Assembly (NCBI RefSeq): GCF_002285285.1
Contig: NZ_NSJF01000002.1
Location: 186,001 to 250,000 of the forward strand
DNA length: 64,000 bases
From: Vandammella animalimorsus
GTDB lineage: Bacteria > Pseudomonadota > Gammaproteobacteria > Burkholderiales > Burkholderiaceae_C
Direction: 5' to 3'
In this document: one piece after another, positions 18,276 to 26,906 of the stretch
How the letters are laid out: every line of letters starts with the position of its first letter
How positions within the stretch are numbered: position 1 is the stretch's first letter
Notes under the pieces: generated by a model
Databases searched by the model: none
Seen by the model: only the letters and a program-made list of their open reading frames with translations
What the model was told of the DNA's origin: nothing
Program-made: the position numbers and the translations under genes

Positions 18276-19099
18276 TCACAGCGAGGAGGCCGCACGCGCG
18301 GCCTGGTCGTACAGGCCGCTCATCAGGCGCAGAAAGCGCGCCAGTTCGCCAATTTGCGGATTGAGCTCGCCATTGACGCTGTCAATCAGGCACTGCTCGC
18401 GCACCTGGCGGTAGCGCTCGGCCACTTGCTGACCGCGCTCGGTGGGGCTGTAGAAAACTTCCTTGCCGGTTTTTTCGCCCACGGCCAGACCGGCGGCCAC
18501 CAGCTTTTTCAGCGCGTAGTTGACGACGTGCGTGTCCTCGTAGTTGAGCACGAAGCAGATGTCGGCCAGCTTCTTGCCCCGGCCACGGTGGTTGATGTGG
18601 TGCAGCACCAGCACGTCGGTGAAGGTCAGATCCGGCACACCCGCAGCAGCCATGCAGCGAACGGCCCAGCGGCTGAAGGCGTTCCAGCACACCGTAAGGC
18701 TGAACTTTAGGGCCTGTCCACACGATGCAAGGAGATCGCGTTGGGGCCTGCAGGGGCCGAGCACAAGGCGGCAACCGCAGCAAGGCTGGGATGCCTTGCG
18801 AGGATTGCCAACGCTGTGGGCGGCCCCTGCAGGCCCCAACCCTTGGGGAAGGCATGAAAAATCGCTCCGCTCGGCGTTGCCCGTCTTGGGCGTATCGACA
18901 TACGCCCTGCGACGTGCGCCTTGATCGGAGCGATTTTTCATGCCTTCGCGACTCCTTGCATCGTGTGAACAGGCCCTGGCTCACTCATTTCGGCGCTGTG
19001 GGCCGAAACCAGCTGCGACGAGGCAACGATGTAGGGCCGCGCAGGGCTGGCAGAGCCAGCGGCGTCGGGTTCGGCAGGGGTGGGGTCTTGGTGGCTCAT
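18276..19099 (-). pseudogene. MarR-type winged-helix regulator, interrupted by a MITE-like element
   Basis: The ancestral gene can be rebuilt as 19099-18978 joined to 18708-18276 (184 residues): an N-terminal region ending SAHSAEMSEP, then FSLTVCWNAFSRWAVRCM, the winged helix LADICFVLNYEDTHVVNYAL and a C-terminal [14 protein letters not shown] 269-bp element splits codons of the Pro-Lys junction; removing it restores the frame. As it stands, the 5' part hits a stop at 18938. A second frame starts at an ATG inside the element (18941), preceded by AAGGAG, and runs without a stop into the winged-helix part, giving a 221-residue chimera. Whether that chimera works is unknown. Confidence 0.8.
18709..18977. 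mobile_element. 269-bp MITE-like element with ~31-bp terminal inverted repeats
   Basis: The left end (18709-18740) and the reverse complement of the right end (18947-18977) both read AGGGCCTGTYCACACGATGC and continue AAGGAG(A)TCGCG, with one substitution and one indel. Inside are two more inverted pairs: a GTTGGGGCCTGCAGGGGCC arm near 18740 with its partner near 18822, and AAGGCATGAAAAATCGCTCC near 18849 with its partner near 18921. No transposase is encoded. It sits inside the winged-helix regulator gene, with no obvious target-site duplication. Confidence 0.82.
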
Positions 19100-20348
19100 A
19101 GTGGCAAAGTGCCGGGTATTTTGTCGATTCAATGCCAACAAGATACCGGTAAAAACGCCATGCCACTGGGGCGATGGACTGTGGCCTGGCACTGCGGCGA
19201 CACTGCACGGTGATGCATGGCCCAACGAAAAAAAGGGGCCAGCATGTGCTGGCCCCCCTGGGCTTGTTGGCGGATGTGTGCGGTTTGGCGCTTGGCAGCG
19301 CCTTGCCCAAGCCGATTGTCTGGCTGGCTTTTAGCCCTTGTTCGCCAGTCGCTGCCAAGCCGCGCGTGAAGTGCTTGGCCTGCTCCCAGCTCAGGCGGGA
19401 GTTTTGCTTCACGTTCTGCCACTCACGCGCCAGCTCGGCCTCAACCTCGTCGTAGCTGCGGCCGTGGTAGCGGCCATAGCTGTCATAGCCCAATTGGTAG
19501 GCGGGGCCGTAGTCGTCGTAGCTGTAGTCCGCGCTGTAACCGGGGGCATTGGTGAAATTGCCGCGCCAGTAGGCGTCCTCAGCCGTCGGATCGACCACTG
19601 TGGGGTTGACGGCTTCGGCAGCGCCCTTGCCGGCCAGGCCGCCGGAGACGGCGCCGATCACGCCGCCCACCAGCGTGCCCACCGGGCCCGCCACCATGGT
19701 GCCAATGGCCGCGCCTGCAGCAGCGCCACCGGCTGCGCCAACGCCTGTGCCCACGGGGTGTGCGCCAGGCTCTCCAGTGATGGGGTCGGGGTTGGCATCG
19801 CCCTGCGGCACTGCCACGGCCTGGGCCTGCACAGGCCGGCCTTCAGCGCTGCCCTGGCGTTGCTCCAGGCGATTCCAGGCGGCGCGCGCCGAGGCCTTGG
19901 CCTCATCCCAGTTCAGGCGCGAGCTGCGCTTTTGCATTTCCCATTCACGCGCCAATTCAGTCTCGACCTCGTCGTAGCTGCGGCCGTTGTGGCGCGAGTA
20001 AGCGTCGTAGCCGAGGTGATAGGCCGGGCCGTAGTCGTCAAAGGTGTAGTCGGAGCGATAGCCAGGCGCCTTGGTATAGCTTTCGCGCCAGAAGGCTTCT
20101 TCGGCTACGGGATCGATCGCTGTGGGGTTGACAGCCTCGGCAGCGCCTTTGCCTGCCAGCCCGCCGGAGATCGCGCCCACGGCGCCGCCCACCACCGCCC
20201 CAATGGGGCCGCCCACGGCGGCGCCCACCGCTGCACCCGCCGCCGCGCCGCTGGCAGAGCCAATGCCGGTGCCCACAGGGTGGGCGCCGGGCTCGCCGGT
20301 GATCGGGTCACGGTTCAGGTCGCCATCATGGATTTTCTTGTCGGTCAT
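18981..20348 (-). CDS. Internally duplicated glycine-zipper protein, apparent C-terminal frameshift
   Basis: Two near-copies of a ~160-residue unit lie in tandem (about 13-165 and 188-345). Each has DPITGEPGAHPVGTG, a Gly/Ala glycine-zipper stretch, GGLAGKGAAEAVNPT, an aromatic block with DDYGPAY..GYD and GRSYDEVE.ELAREW, and NSRL(N/S)W. Repeat 1 ends ARAAWNRLEQ; repeat 2 would end TRAAWQRLANKG with a stop at 19331, but a 2-base loss in the CG run at about 19361-19366 shifts the frame. The sequence as given reads on through a terminator to 18981, where the tail overlaps the regulator gene. The product is probably membrane- or envelope-associated; its function is unknown. Confidence 0.7.
   Translation of the reverse strand: MTDKKIHDGDLNRDPITGEPGAHPVGTGIGSASGAAAGAAVGAAVGGPIGAVVGGAVGAISGGLAGKGAAEAVNPTAIDPVAEEAFWRESYTKAPGYRSDYTFDDYGPAYHLGYDAYSRHNGRSYDEVETELAREWEMQKRSSRLNWDEAKASARAAWNRLEQRQGSAEGRPVQAQAVAVPQGDANPDPITGEPGAHPVGTGVGAAGGAAAGAAIGTMVAGPVGTLVGGVIGAVSGGLAGKGAAEAVNPTVVDPTAEDAYWRGNFTNAPGYSADYSYDDYGPAYQLGYDSYGRYHGRSYDEVEAELAREWQNVKQNSRLSWEQAKHFTRGLAATGEQGLKASQTIGLGKALPSAKPHTSANKPRGASTCWPLFFVGPCITVQCRRSARPQSIAPVAWRFYRYLVGIESTKYPALCHYEPPRPHPCRTRRRWLCQPCAALHRCLVAAGFGPQRRNE
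19228..19256 (-). terminator. Rho-independent terminator of the glycine-zipper gene
   Basis: Read on the minus strand, GGGGCCAGC and GCTGGCCCC form a 9-bp stem with a 4-base loop followed by seven T residues. It lies about 75 bases past the predicted ancestral stop at 19331, which supports that stop as the true gene end. Confidence 0.85.
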
Positions 20349-20678
20349 TTGTTCTCCTCAATCGGTGAATGGATTTGAAATTCATTTCATGAAACTTGAT
20401 TTTTCAGATCAGAAGCCATTGAGTTTACGTCCAATGGTTTCATTGACTGAAATGGGTGATTCAAATGGGTGATTCAAATGGGTGATTCATGAAATTTGGA
20501 TATTGAATATAACACACGAGTAATCGCGGGAGTAATCGGTTTCTTAAAAACGCAAAAATCAAATGGTTATTGTCATAGTGAAAATTTATGTAATTTTTAG
20601 ATTGTGTTTTTGGGTGGAAAATAAAAATCCACCCATAAGGGTGGATTTTTATGTGTTTGGCAATCTTTAGGGCATTGC
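20349..20678. promoter_or_regulatory. AT-rich intergenic region with three 13-bp tandem repeats and a terminator hairpin
   Basis: This 330-bp gap holds no gene I can support. It is clearly A+T-rich compared with the chromosome. Three tandem copies of AAATGGGTGATTC lie at 20450-20488, upstream of the glycine-zipper gene, and could be a regulator-binding array. The other end carries the csbD terminator hairpin (20623-20650). Confidence 0.5.
20623..20650 (-). terminator. Terminator downstream of the CsbD-type gene
   Basis: AAAAATCCACCC pairs with GGGTGGATTTTT across a 4-base ATAA loop, a perfect 12-bp stem with an A/T base that gives a T-run in either direction. It lies about 30 bp beyond the CsbD stop on the minus strand. 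Confidence 0.8.
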
Positions 20679-20876
20679 TCAATTGTTGTTGAACCAGTCT
20701 TCAACCTCTTTTTCTGCCTCTTCCTTGGTGCGGCCATAACGCTCCTGGATCAGACCGGCCATCTGGTCACGCTTGCCTTCAATGACAGTCCAATCGTCGT
20801 TGGTCAGCTTGCCCCATTTTTCCTTGGCCTTGCCTTTGAGTTGCTCCCACTTGCCTTCGATGATGTCCATGTTCAT
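20679..20876 (-). CDS. CsbD-family stress protein
   Basis: A 65-residue hydrophilic protein with the CsbD signature: [20 protein letters not shown] followed by [20 protein letters not shown] and an acidic tail [15 protein letters not shown]. CsbD-like proteins accumulate under general stress; the molecular role is unknown. It precedes the glycine-zipper gene on the same strand, and such proteins often appear together in stress clusters, but the terminator between them suggests separate transcripts. It lies in the A+T-rich patch. Confidence 0.9.
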   Translation of the reverse strand: MNMDIIEGKWEQLKGKAKEKWGKLTNDDWTVIEGKRDQMAGLIQERYGRTKEEAEKEVEDWFNNN

Positions 20877-21108
20877 GGCATTTCCTTTCTTAAATGGAAT
20901 TCGATTTGGAAATCAAATCTTGCCTTTCAGGGTAACAGCATTTCAGGATTTGTCAAATCGGGTGCTCTTGAATGGTTTTTGTGTTCTGAATGTGTTTTTG
21001 ATTTTCCGATGAGGCCTGCCATGAAATTGGTCATGGATACTGGCCTTGGTTGGGCGGTCGAAATCAAAGGCTGGCCGGCATATGAGGCGATGCCTTTGCC
21101 AATGCATG

Positions 21109-22416
21109 TCACACGGCAGTTCGCGCCATTTCCTGAAAGACCTCGCCTGCGGCGGCCAGGGTGTCTTCGATGTCTTGGGCGCTGTGCGCGGCGCTGACGA
21201 AGCCGGCTTCGTACAGGGCTGGGGCTAGGTACACGCCGCGCGCCAGCAGGCCGTGGAACAGCTGGTTGAAGCGTGCGCCGTCGCTGCGCATGACCTGCTG
21301 GTAGTTCTGCGGCAGCTGCGGCAGCAGGAAGAAGCCGAACAGGCCGCCTTCGCTGTCCACGCTCAAGGTGATGCCGGCGGCGCTGGCGGCTTGTTGCAGG
21401 CCATCGACCAGGGCGCGGGTGCGTGCGCCCAGTACGGTGTGAAAGCCCGGCTGCTGGATCAGGCGCAGCGTGGCCAGGCCGCAGGCGGTGGCCACGGGGT
21501 TGCCCGAGAGCGTGCCGGCCTGGTAGACCGGGCCCAGCGGCGCGAGCTGCTCCATGATGGCGCGCGGCCCGCCAAATGCGGCCAGTGGCATGCCGCCGCC
21601 GATGACCTTGCCCAGCACTGTCAGATCGGGCGCAAAGCCCGGCAGCTGCGCGGCATACAGGCTTTGCGCGCCGCCCAGCGCGACGCGAAAGCCGGTCATG
21701 ACCTCGTCAATGATGAGCAGCGCGCCGGCCTGGCGCGTGAGTTGGCGCGCCGCCTGCATGAAGGGCAGGCTGGCGCGCACGAAGTTCATGTTGCCGGCAA
21801 TGGGCTCCATGATGACGCAGGCGATTTCGGCGCCAAAGCGGGCAAAGGCTTCTTCAAGCTGGGCGACGTTGTTGTATTCCAGCACCAGGGTGTCGCGCAC
21901 CACGTCCGGCGGCACGCCGGCGCTGGTGGCGTGGCCGAAGGTGGCCAGGCCCGAGCCGGCCTTGACCAACAGGGCGTCGGCGTGGCCGTGGTAGCAGCCC
22001 TCGAACTTGATGATTTTGTGGCGCCCGGTGGCCCCACGCGCCAGGCGGATGGCGCTCATGCTGGCTTCGGTGCCGGAGTTGACCAGGCGCACCATCTCCA
22101 TGCTGGGCATGAGCTGCAGGATTTGCTCGGCCAGCTCGATCTCGCGCTCGGTGGGAGCGCCGAAGGACAGGCCTTCGCGCGCGGCGCGGGCCACGGCCTC
22201 CAGCACCTCGGGGTGGCCGTGGCCCAGGATCATCGGCCCCCAGGAGCCGATGTAGTCGATGTAGCGCTGGCCGCCAGCATCCCAGAGGTAAGCGCCCTGG
22301 GCGTGTTCGATGAAGGCGGGTGTGCCGCCGACGGCCTTGAAGGCGCGCACGGGTGAGTTGACGCCGCCGGGGATGCTGCGTTGGGCGCGTTCGAACAGGG
22401 TTTGGTTGGCGTTCAT
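21109..22416 (-). CDS. hemL: Glutamate-1-semialdehyde 2,1-aminomutase
   Basis: A 435-residue class-III PLP aminotransferase-fold enzyme. The start [20 protein letters not shown] is typical of Hem[16 protein letters not shown] is conserved, [16 protein letters not shown] holds the cofactor-binding Asp, and the PLP lysine lies at about residue 270 in [11 protein letters not shown]. It makes 5-aminolevulinate from glutamate-1-semialdehyde in the C5 route to haem, in the cytoplasm. It sits next to pepP on the same strand with about 108 bp between them. Confidence 0.97.
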   Translation of the reverse strand: MNANQTLFERAQRSIPGGVNSPVRAFKAVGGTPAFIEHAQGAYLWDAGGQRYIDYIGSWGPMILGHGHPEVLEAVARAAREGLSFGAPTEREIELAEQILQLMPSMEMVRLVNSGTEASMSAIRLARGATGRHKIIKFEGCYHGHADALLVKAGSGLATFGHATSAGVPPDVVRDTLVLEYNNVAQLEEAFARFGAEIACVIMEPIAGNMNFVRASLPFMQAARQLTRQAGALLIIDEVMTGFRVALGGAQSLYAAQLPGFAPDLTVLGKVIGGGMPLAAFGGPRAIMEQLAPLGPVYQAGTLSGNPVATACGLATLRLIQQPGFHTVLGARTRALVDGLQQAASAAGITLSVDSEGGLFGFFLLPQLPQNYQQVMRSDGARFNQLFHGLLARGVYLAPALYEAGFVSAAHSAQDIEDTLAAAGEVFQEMARTAV

Positions 22417-22524
22417 GGCAGGGGGTATGGGGTCGGTTTCAGTTCAGGGGGCGCAGCGCCCGTGCAGGGCGTTGTTCATGGCCTTGCACGGGCTCTTCTG
22501 CATCGGGCGTGCAGCAGCGGCACA

Positions 22525-23928
22525 TCAGGCGCGCATCAGCGCTTCGATTTCGTCGGGTTGCACCGGCGCATCGCGCGTCAGCAGGGTGTTGCCCTCGGCG
22601 GTGATGAGGGCGTCGTCCTCGATGCGGATGCCGATGTGGTGGAAGGCCTCGGGCACGCCGGGGGCGGGGCGCACGTAGATGCCCGGCTCGATGGTCAGCA
22701 CCATGCCCGGGCGCAGGATGCGGGAGGGGCGCTCGCGGATGAGCTCGCCCGAGAGGGCATCGCGCCGCTCGTGCAGCTGACCGCGCTCGCTGGGCTCGTT
22801 GTAGCTGCCGCAGTCGTGCACGTCCATGCCCATCCAGTGGCCGGTGCGGTGCATGTAAAACTGGAAGTAGGCGCGCTGCTCGATGGCATCGTCCAGGCTG
22901 CCCACGCGCTGCGCGTCGAGCAGGCCCAGATCCAGCATGCCCTGGGTGAGCACGCGCACGGCGGCGTCGTGCGGGTCGGTAAAGCGCGCGCCAGGGCGGG
23001 CCGCGGCGATGGCGGCCTCTTCGCTGGCCAGCACCAGCTCGTACAGCGCGCGCTGCGCGCCGCTGAAGCGGCCATCGGCCGGGAAGGTGCGGGTGATGTC
23101 GCTGGCGTAGCCGTCGAGCTCGCAGCCGGCGTCGATCAGCACCAGCTCGCCAGGGCGCAGCGGCGCATCGCTGGCGCGGTAGTGCAGCACGCAGGTGTTG
23201 GCGCCAGCGGCGACGATGTTGCTGTAGGCCGGGCCTTGCGCGCCGTGCTGGCGGAAGCTGTGCAGCAGCTCGGCCTCCAGGTGGTATTCGCGCGCATCGG
23301 CGCCAGCGGCCAGCAGCCGGGCCGAGCACTGCATGGCGCGGATGTGGGCCTGGGCGCTGATCTGGCAGGCGCGGCCGATGGTGGCGATTTCGTGCGCGTC
23401 CTTGACCAGGCGCATCTCATCGAGCAGTTCGCACAGGTCGTGCTGCGCCGTGGGCACTTGCGCGCCATAACGGGCGCGGGCGCGCACGCGCTCAAGCCAA
23501 CGCTCGACCTGTGCGGCCAGCCCGGCATGCGTGGCAAAGGGGTAGTAAATGGCGCTTTTGTTTTCCAGCAGCGCGGGCAGGCGCGCGTCCAGCTGCTCGA
23601 TGCTGTCGGCCTCATCCACCCCCAGGGTGGGCACGGCAGCCTGCGGGCCCAGGCGGTAGCCATCCCAGATTTCGCGCTCCAGATCCTTGGGCTGGCACAG
23701 CAGCAGGCTTTGGCCATCGGCGTGCAGCACCAGCAGGGCATCGGGCTCGGTGAAGCCGCTCAGGTAATAAAAGTAGCTGTCGTGCCGGTATGGGAAATGC
23801 GAGTCGCGGTTGCGAATGCACTCCCGGGCTGTGGGGATCAGCGCAATGCTGCCAGGCGGCAGGCTGGCGGCCAGGCGCTGACGGCGCTGGATGTAGGGCG
23901 TGGCATCGAAATCGGGGCGGTGGTGCAT
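22525..23928 (-). CDS. pepP: Xaa-Pro aminopeptidase (aminopeptidase P)
   Basis: A 467-residue M24B metallopeptidase. The N-terminal creatinase-like domain has RNRDSHFPYRHDSYFYYLSG, characteristic of AMPP. The C-terminal pita-bread domain supplies the two-metal site: LVLIDAGCELDGYASDITRT (two Asp), the HRTGHWMGMDVHD histidine, TIEPGIYVRP and GIRIEDDALIT. It removes the N-terminal residue before proline. ATG at 23928 gives the family length; the longer open frame upstream is not coding. The Nudix gene lies upstream on the same strand, about 55 bp away. Confidence 0.95.
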   Translation of the reverse strand: MHHRPDFDATPYIQRRQRLAASLPPGSIALIPTARECIRNRDSHFPYRHDSYFYYLSGFTEPDALLVLHADGQSLLLCQPKDLEREIWDGYRLGPQAAVPTLGVDEADSIEQLDARLPALLENKSAIYYPFATHAGLAAQVERWLERVRARARYGAQVPTAQHDLCELLDEMRLVKDAHEIATIGRACQISAQAHIRAMQCSARLLAAGADAREYHLEAELLHSFRQHGAQGPAYSNIVAAGANTCVLHYRASDAPLRPGELVLIDAGCELDGYASDITRTFPADGRFSGAQRALYELVLASEEAAIAAARPGARFTDPHDAAVRVLTQGMLDLGLLDAQRVGSLDDAIEQRAYFQFYMHRTGHWMGMDVHDCGSYNEPSERGQLHERRDALSGELIRERPSRILRPGMVLTIEPGIYVRPAPGVPEAFHHIGIRIEDDALITAEGNTLLTRDAPVQPDEIEALMRA

Positions 23929-23983
23929 AGGCGATGGGGCAAAAAGCAAAAGGCCAGCCGCGATGGCTGGCAGGCAAGAGGGG

Positions 23984-24469
23984 CTATTGTCCGCCCCAGT
24001 TCGGGTGGTGGACTTGGGCGTGCAGCAAATCCAGCGCGCTGCGCTGGCCGGCCAGGTAGTCGTCGATGCATTGCTGCACCAGCGCCGAGCGGTGCAGCGC
24101 ACGGCTGGCTCGGATTTCCTGTGGGCTCAGCCACAGCGCGCGCACGATGCCTTGGTCCAGCGGCTGCCCGGCATGGTGCGCGCCCAGCGTGCCGCAAAAA
24201 CAAAAGCGCAGGTAGGTGATGTCCTGCGGCGCATCTGGCGCGGTGCGGTGCAGATAAATGCCCACCAGCGCGGTGGGCTCGAAATCGTAGGCCGTCTCTT
24301 CAAGGACTTCACGGCGGCAGGCGGCCGGCAGGCTCTCGCCCGGATCCAGGTGGCCGGCAGGCGTATTCAGACGCAGGCCTTCGGCGGTGTGCTCCTCGAC
24401 CAGCAGAAAGCGCCCTTGCCGCTCGATCACGGCCGCGACGGTGACATTGGGTTTCCAGCGCTGTGGCAT
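23984..24469 (-). CDS. Nudix hydrolase (NudJ-like)
   Basis: A 161-residue protein with a complete Nudix box, GHLDPGESLPAACRREVLEE (about 36-55), in which the usual late Gly is Ala. The opening WKPNVTVAAVIERQGRFLLV is typical of NudJ-type phosphatases that act on HMP-PP and nucleoside triphosphates. The start at 24469 aligns with the family; ATG at 24502 is an alternative. It is upstream of pepP on the same strand and divergent from the toxin-antitoxin pair. Confidence 0.85.
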   Translation of the reverse strand: MPQRWKPNVTVAAVIERQGRFLLVEEHTAEGLRLNTPAGHLDPGESLPAACRREVLEETAYDFEPTALVGIYLHRTAPDAPQDITYLRFCFCGTLGAHHAGQPLDQGIVRALWLSPQEIRASRALHRSALVQQCIDDYLAGQRSALDLLHAQVHHPNWGGQ

Positions 24470-24584
24470 GCGCCATATTATGGGACTGCCGTCAGCCCCC
24501 ATCGGGCAATAGAACAGTCAAGGAGCAGGCGCGAGCATTCACAGGCCGTCCGGTCATGATGGCATGGGAGTTTTTTGGAAAATA

Positions 24585-24599
24585 TGCCACTAGGTGGCA
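24585..24599. promoter_or_regulatory. Palindromic operator of the toxin-antitoxin pair
   Basis: TGCCAC-TAG-GTGGCA is a perfect 6+6 inverted repeat, 10 bases before the toxin start. Its A/T-rich surroundings (TTTTTTGGAAAATA before, AATATTT after) suggest it overlaps the promoter. Autoregulation by the downstream XRE antitoxin at such a site is the rule for HigBA-type modules. Confidence 0.7.
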
Positions 24600-24609
24600 C
24601 AATATTTCA

Positions 24610-25026
24610 ATGTCACGAGTCTTTAAGACCCGCTATTTCAGCCGTTGGATGCGCAAAACGGCATTGACCGACCCGGCGCTTTGCGCGGCTGTCGAAGAAA
24701 TGCGCTGTGGTCTGGTAGATGCCGACCTGGGTGGCGGTGTGGTCAAAAAGCGCGTGGCCCTGCCCGGCCGTGGCAAAAGCGGTGGCGCCAGAACACTCGT
24801 GGCGACTCGGCTGGGCAATCGTTGGTTCTTCGTGTTCGGCTTCGAGAAGAGTGCGCGTGCCAACATTTCCGCTGTGGAGCTGGAGGCCTTGCAGGCTCTG
24901 GCCAGCCAGTTGCTGGCGCGCACGCCCGCGCAGTTGAACAAAGCCGTCGAGGACGGTTTCTTGCAGGAGATTTGCCATGAACGTCAAGACCCCCACCAAG
25001 CCTCGCGCCAAGAGTCCGATCCTTGA
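24610..25026 (+). CDS. RelE/HigB2-like type II toxin
   Basis: A 138-residue basic protein starting MSRVFKTRYFSRWMRK. It has the RelE-superfamily (HigB2-like) pattern: ALCAAVEEMRCG..DADLGGGVVKKRVALPGRGKSGG, then TLVATRLGNRWFFVFGFEKS and a C-terminal helix. Such toxins cleave mRNA on ribosomes. The ORF overlaps the antitoxin start by about 50 bases, so the two are coupled. The toxin-first order and XRE partner match the HigBA arrangement. Confidence 0.83.
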   Translation: MSRVFKTRYFSRWMRKTALTDPALCAAVEEMRCGLVDADLGGGVVKKRVALPGRGKSGGARTLVATRLGNRWFFVFGFEKSARANISAVELEALQALASQLLARTPAQLNKAVEDGFLQEICHERQDPHQASRQESDP

Positions 25027-25312
25027 TGCAGTGCATGAGACAGCAGCCGATCTGCATCGCCTGGGCTTCATTGACAAGCGCAAGATGGGCCAGTTTGAGG
25101 CACTTTGCATCGAGCCCGTGCCGACTTACGACAGCGCCCAGATCCGCGCGCTGCGCGCTCAGCTCAAGCTCAGCCAGGCGGTGCTGGCCAGTGTGCTCAA
25201 CACCAGTGTCTCAACCGTGAGGAAATGGGAACAAGGCGATAAACAGCCCAGCGGCCCATCGCTCAAGCTGCTCAATCTGCTCGATCGCAAGGGGCTGGAA
25301 GCCGTGCTGTGA
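24977..25312 (+). CDS. XRE-family antitoxin (HigA-like)
   Basis: A 111-residue protein with a helix-turn-helix in its second half: IRALRAQLKLSQAVLASVLN followed by TSVSTVRKWEQGDKQPSGPS, ending KLLNLLDRKGLEAVL. It is the expected antitoxin and autorepressor of the upstream RelE/HigB2-like toxin and probably binds the palindrome at 24585-24599. Its ATG lies inside the toxin frame. Confidence 0.85.
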   Translation: MNVKTPTKPRAKSPILDAVHETAADLHRLGFIDKRKMGQFEALCIEPVPTYDSAQIRALRAQLKLSQAVLASVLNTSVSTVRKWEQGDKQPSGPSLKLLNLLDRKGLEAVL

Positions 25313-25361
25313 CTTGCCGCGCCAGCGGTTTTTTGCACAAAAGCTCAGCAAAGGAGCAGGC

Positions 25362-26894
25362 ATGAACGATCACACCAGGGCCCAGGCCGGGCCGGCAGAT
25401 GCCCTGTGGCAGCGGCTGCAGGGCTGGCGGCCGCAGGACGAGGGCTTTGCGCGCCATCTGGAGCTGCGGCTGCGCCAGCGCCATGGCTGGGATGCGGCCT
25501 ATGCCGCGCGCGCGGTGCAGGAGTACCGGCGCTTCATGTGGCTGCTGGTCACGCACCAGGGCGCGCAATGCCCCAGCGAGGCCGTCGACGCCGTCTGGCA
25601 TGAGCACTTGCTCGACAGCCAGACCTATTTCGAGCAGTTCTGCCCGCAGGTGCTGCAGGTCACCATGCACCATGTGCCCAACCGGGGCGGCGCGTGCGAG
25701 AGCCAGCGCCATCGGGACAACTACGCGCGCACGCTGCAGGCCTATGCCCAGGCCTTTGGCGCCGCCCCGCCGCCGGACATTTGGCCCGCGCCCGCGCAGC
25801 GCTGGCAGGCTGCGGCTGCAGTGGCGCAGCGGCCGCATTGGCGCATTCCCAAGCCGCGCTGGTGGCCCGCGCGCGGCCAGCCCAGGCAACAGCAGGAATA
25901 CAAGCGCAGCGGCGGCTGGGGTGGTGGCTGGATTGGGCGCGCCGCATGGGCGCTGGGCCTGGCCGCCTGGATGGCCGGCTGCGCGCAGCTGACGGCGGCG
26001 CAGCCGCAGCAGCGCATGTCCGGCCCGCTGTTTTTGCTGCTGTATGGCCTGGCCATGCTGGCCTTGCTCTGGTATGCGCGGCATTTGCACTGGCGGCTGC
26101 GCCCGGCGCGGCACAAGGCCTTGCCGGCGCGTGCGCCACAGCTGTATGAGCTGGCTTTTCTGGCCGGCGGGCCGTACCGGGTGGCGCACACTGTGGCCGC
26201 CGAGCTGTGGCATGCTGGCCATGTGCATTGGCACGAGGGCGCCTGGCGGCGCGCCGCGCCGCTGGCGCAGCCCGATGCGCTGCAGCGCAAGGTGGCTGCC
26301 GCGCTGCTCAACGGCGAGAGCGGGGCGCAGGCCGTAATGCAGCTCAAGCCGGAAATTCGCGATCTGCAACAGCGCCTGTGGCAGCAGGGCTGGTTGCAGG
26401 CGCCGCAGCGCCGGCAGTGGTATCGGCCTTGGGATGCCAAGCTGCTGGCGCTGGGCTACGCGGCCCTGGCGCTGGTGGGCGTGCTGCGGGTGATCAGCGG
26501 CTGGCAGCTGCAGCGCCCGGTGGGCTTCTTGTTGGCGCTGCTGCTGTTGCTGTTGGTGGCGCCGCTGCTGTGGTGGCGGCATTTGCGCCCCTCGCGCTTG
26601 ACCCTCGAAGGCCAGGCCGTGCTGCAAGCCCAGCGCGAACGCCTGGCGCAGCTGGAGCGCAGCGACGATCCAAAGCAGGCGCGGCAGGCGCATCTGCCAT
26701 GGGCGCTGGCCCTGCTGGGCGGAGCGGCGCTGCATGGCATGGCGGCGGCAGCGCCCCTGCAGGGGGCATTCATGCAGCCGCCTGCAGCCCAGGCCGGGCA
26801 GGGCGGCGCGGGCTGCGGCGGGATTGCTGGCAGTGGCTCATCCGGCAGCGATGGCGGCGGCTGCGGCGGCGGTTGTGGGGGCTGTGGCGGTTGA
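25362..26894 (+). CDS. TIGR04222-like membrane protein with Gly/Cys-rich tail
   Basis: A 510-residue protein. The N-terminal ~150 residues contain a conserved helical domain (EYRRFMWLLVTH, VDAVWHEHLLDSQTYFEQFC) resembling glycine-rich-domain proteins. After a linker come a transmembrane segment near 210-250, the TIGR04222-type region (YELAFLAGGPYRVAHTVAAE), two more membrane helices and a tail of Gly, Ser and Cys (GGGCGGGCGGCGG). The start at 25362 has an AAAGGAG ribosome-binding site seven bases upstream. Function is unknown. A MITE-like inverted repeat pair begins about 12 bases after the stop. Confidence 0.7.
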   Translation: MNDHTRAQAGPADALWQRLQGWRPQDEGFARHLELRLRQRHGWDAAYAARAVQEYRRFMWLLVTHQGAQCPSEAVDAVWHEHLLDSQTYFEQFCPQVLQVTMHHVPNRGGACESQRHRDNYARTLQAYAQAFGAAPPPDIWPAPAQRWQAAAAVAQRPHWRIPKPRWWPARGQPRQQQEYKRSGGWGGGWIGRAAWALGLAAWMAGCAQLTAAQPQQRMSGPLFLLLYGLAMLALLWYARHLHWRLRPARHKALPARAPQLYELAFLAGGPYRVAHTVAAELWHAGHVHWHEGAWRRAAPLAQPDALQRKVAAALLNGESGAQAVMQLKPEIRDLQQRLWQQGWLQAPQRRQWYRPWDAKLLALGYAALALVGVLRVISGWQLQRPVGFLLALLLLLLVAPLLWWRHLRPSRLTLEGQAVLQAQRERLAQLERSDDPKQARQAHLPWALALLGGAALHGMAAAAPLQGAFMQPPAAQAGQGGAGCGGIAGSGSSGSDGGGCGGGCGGCGG

Positions 26895-26906
26895 TGTGGA
26901 CAGATC

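Noticed and set aside
20461..20682. A 73-codon minus-strand frame downstream of the CsbD-type gene
   Set aside because: It spans the tandem repeats and the terminator hairpin, and has no ribosome-binding site or family match.
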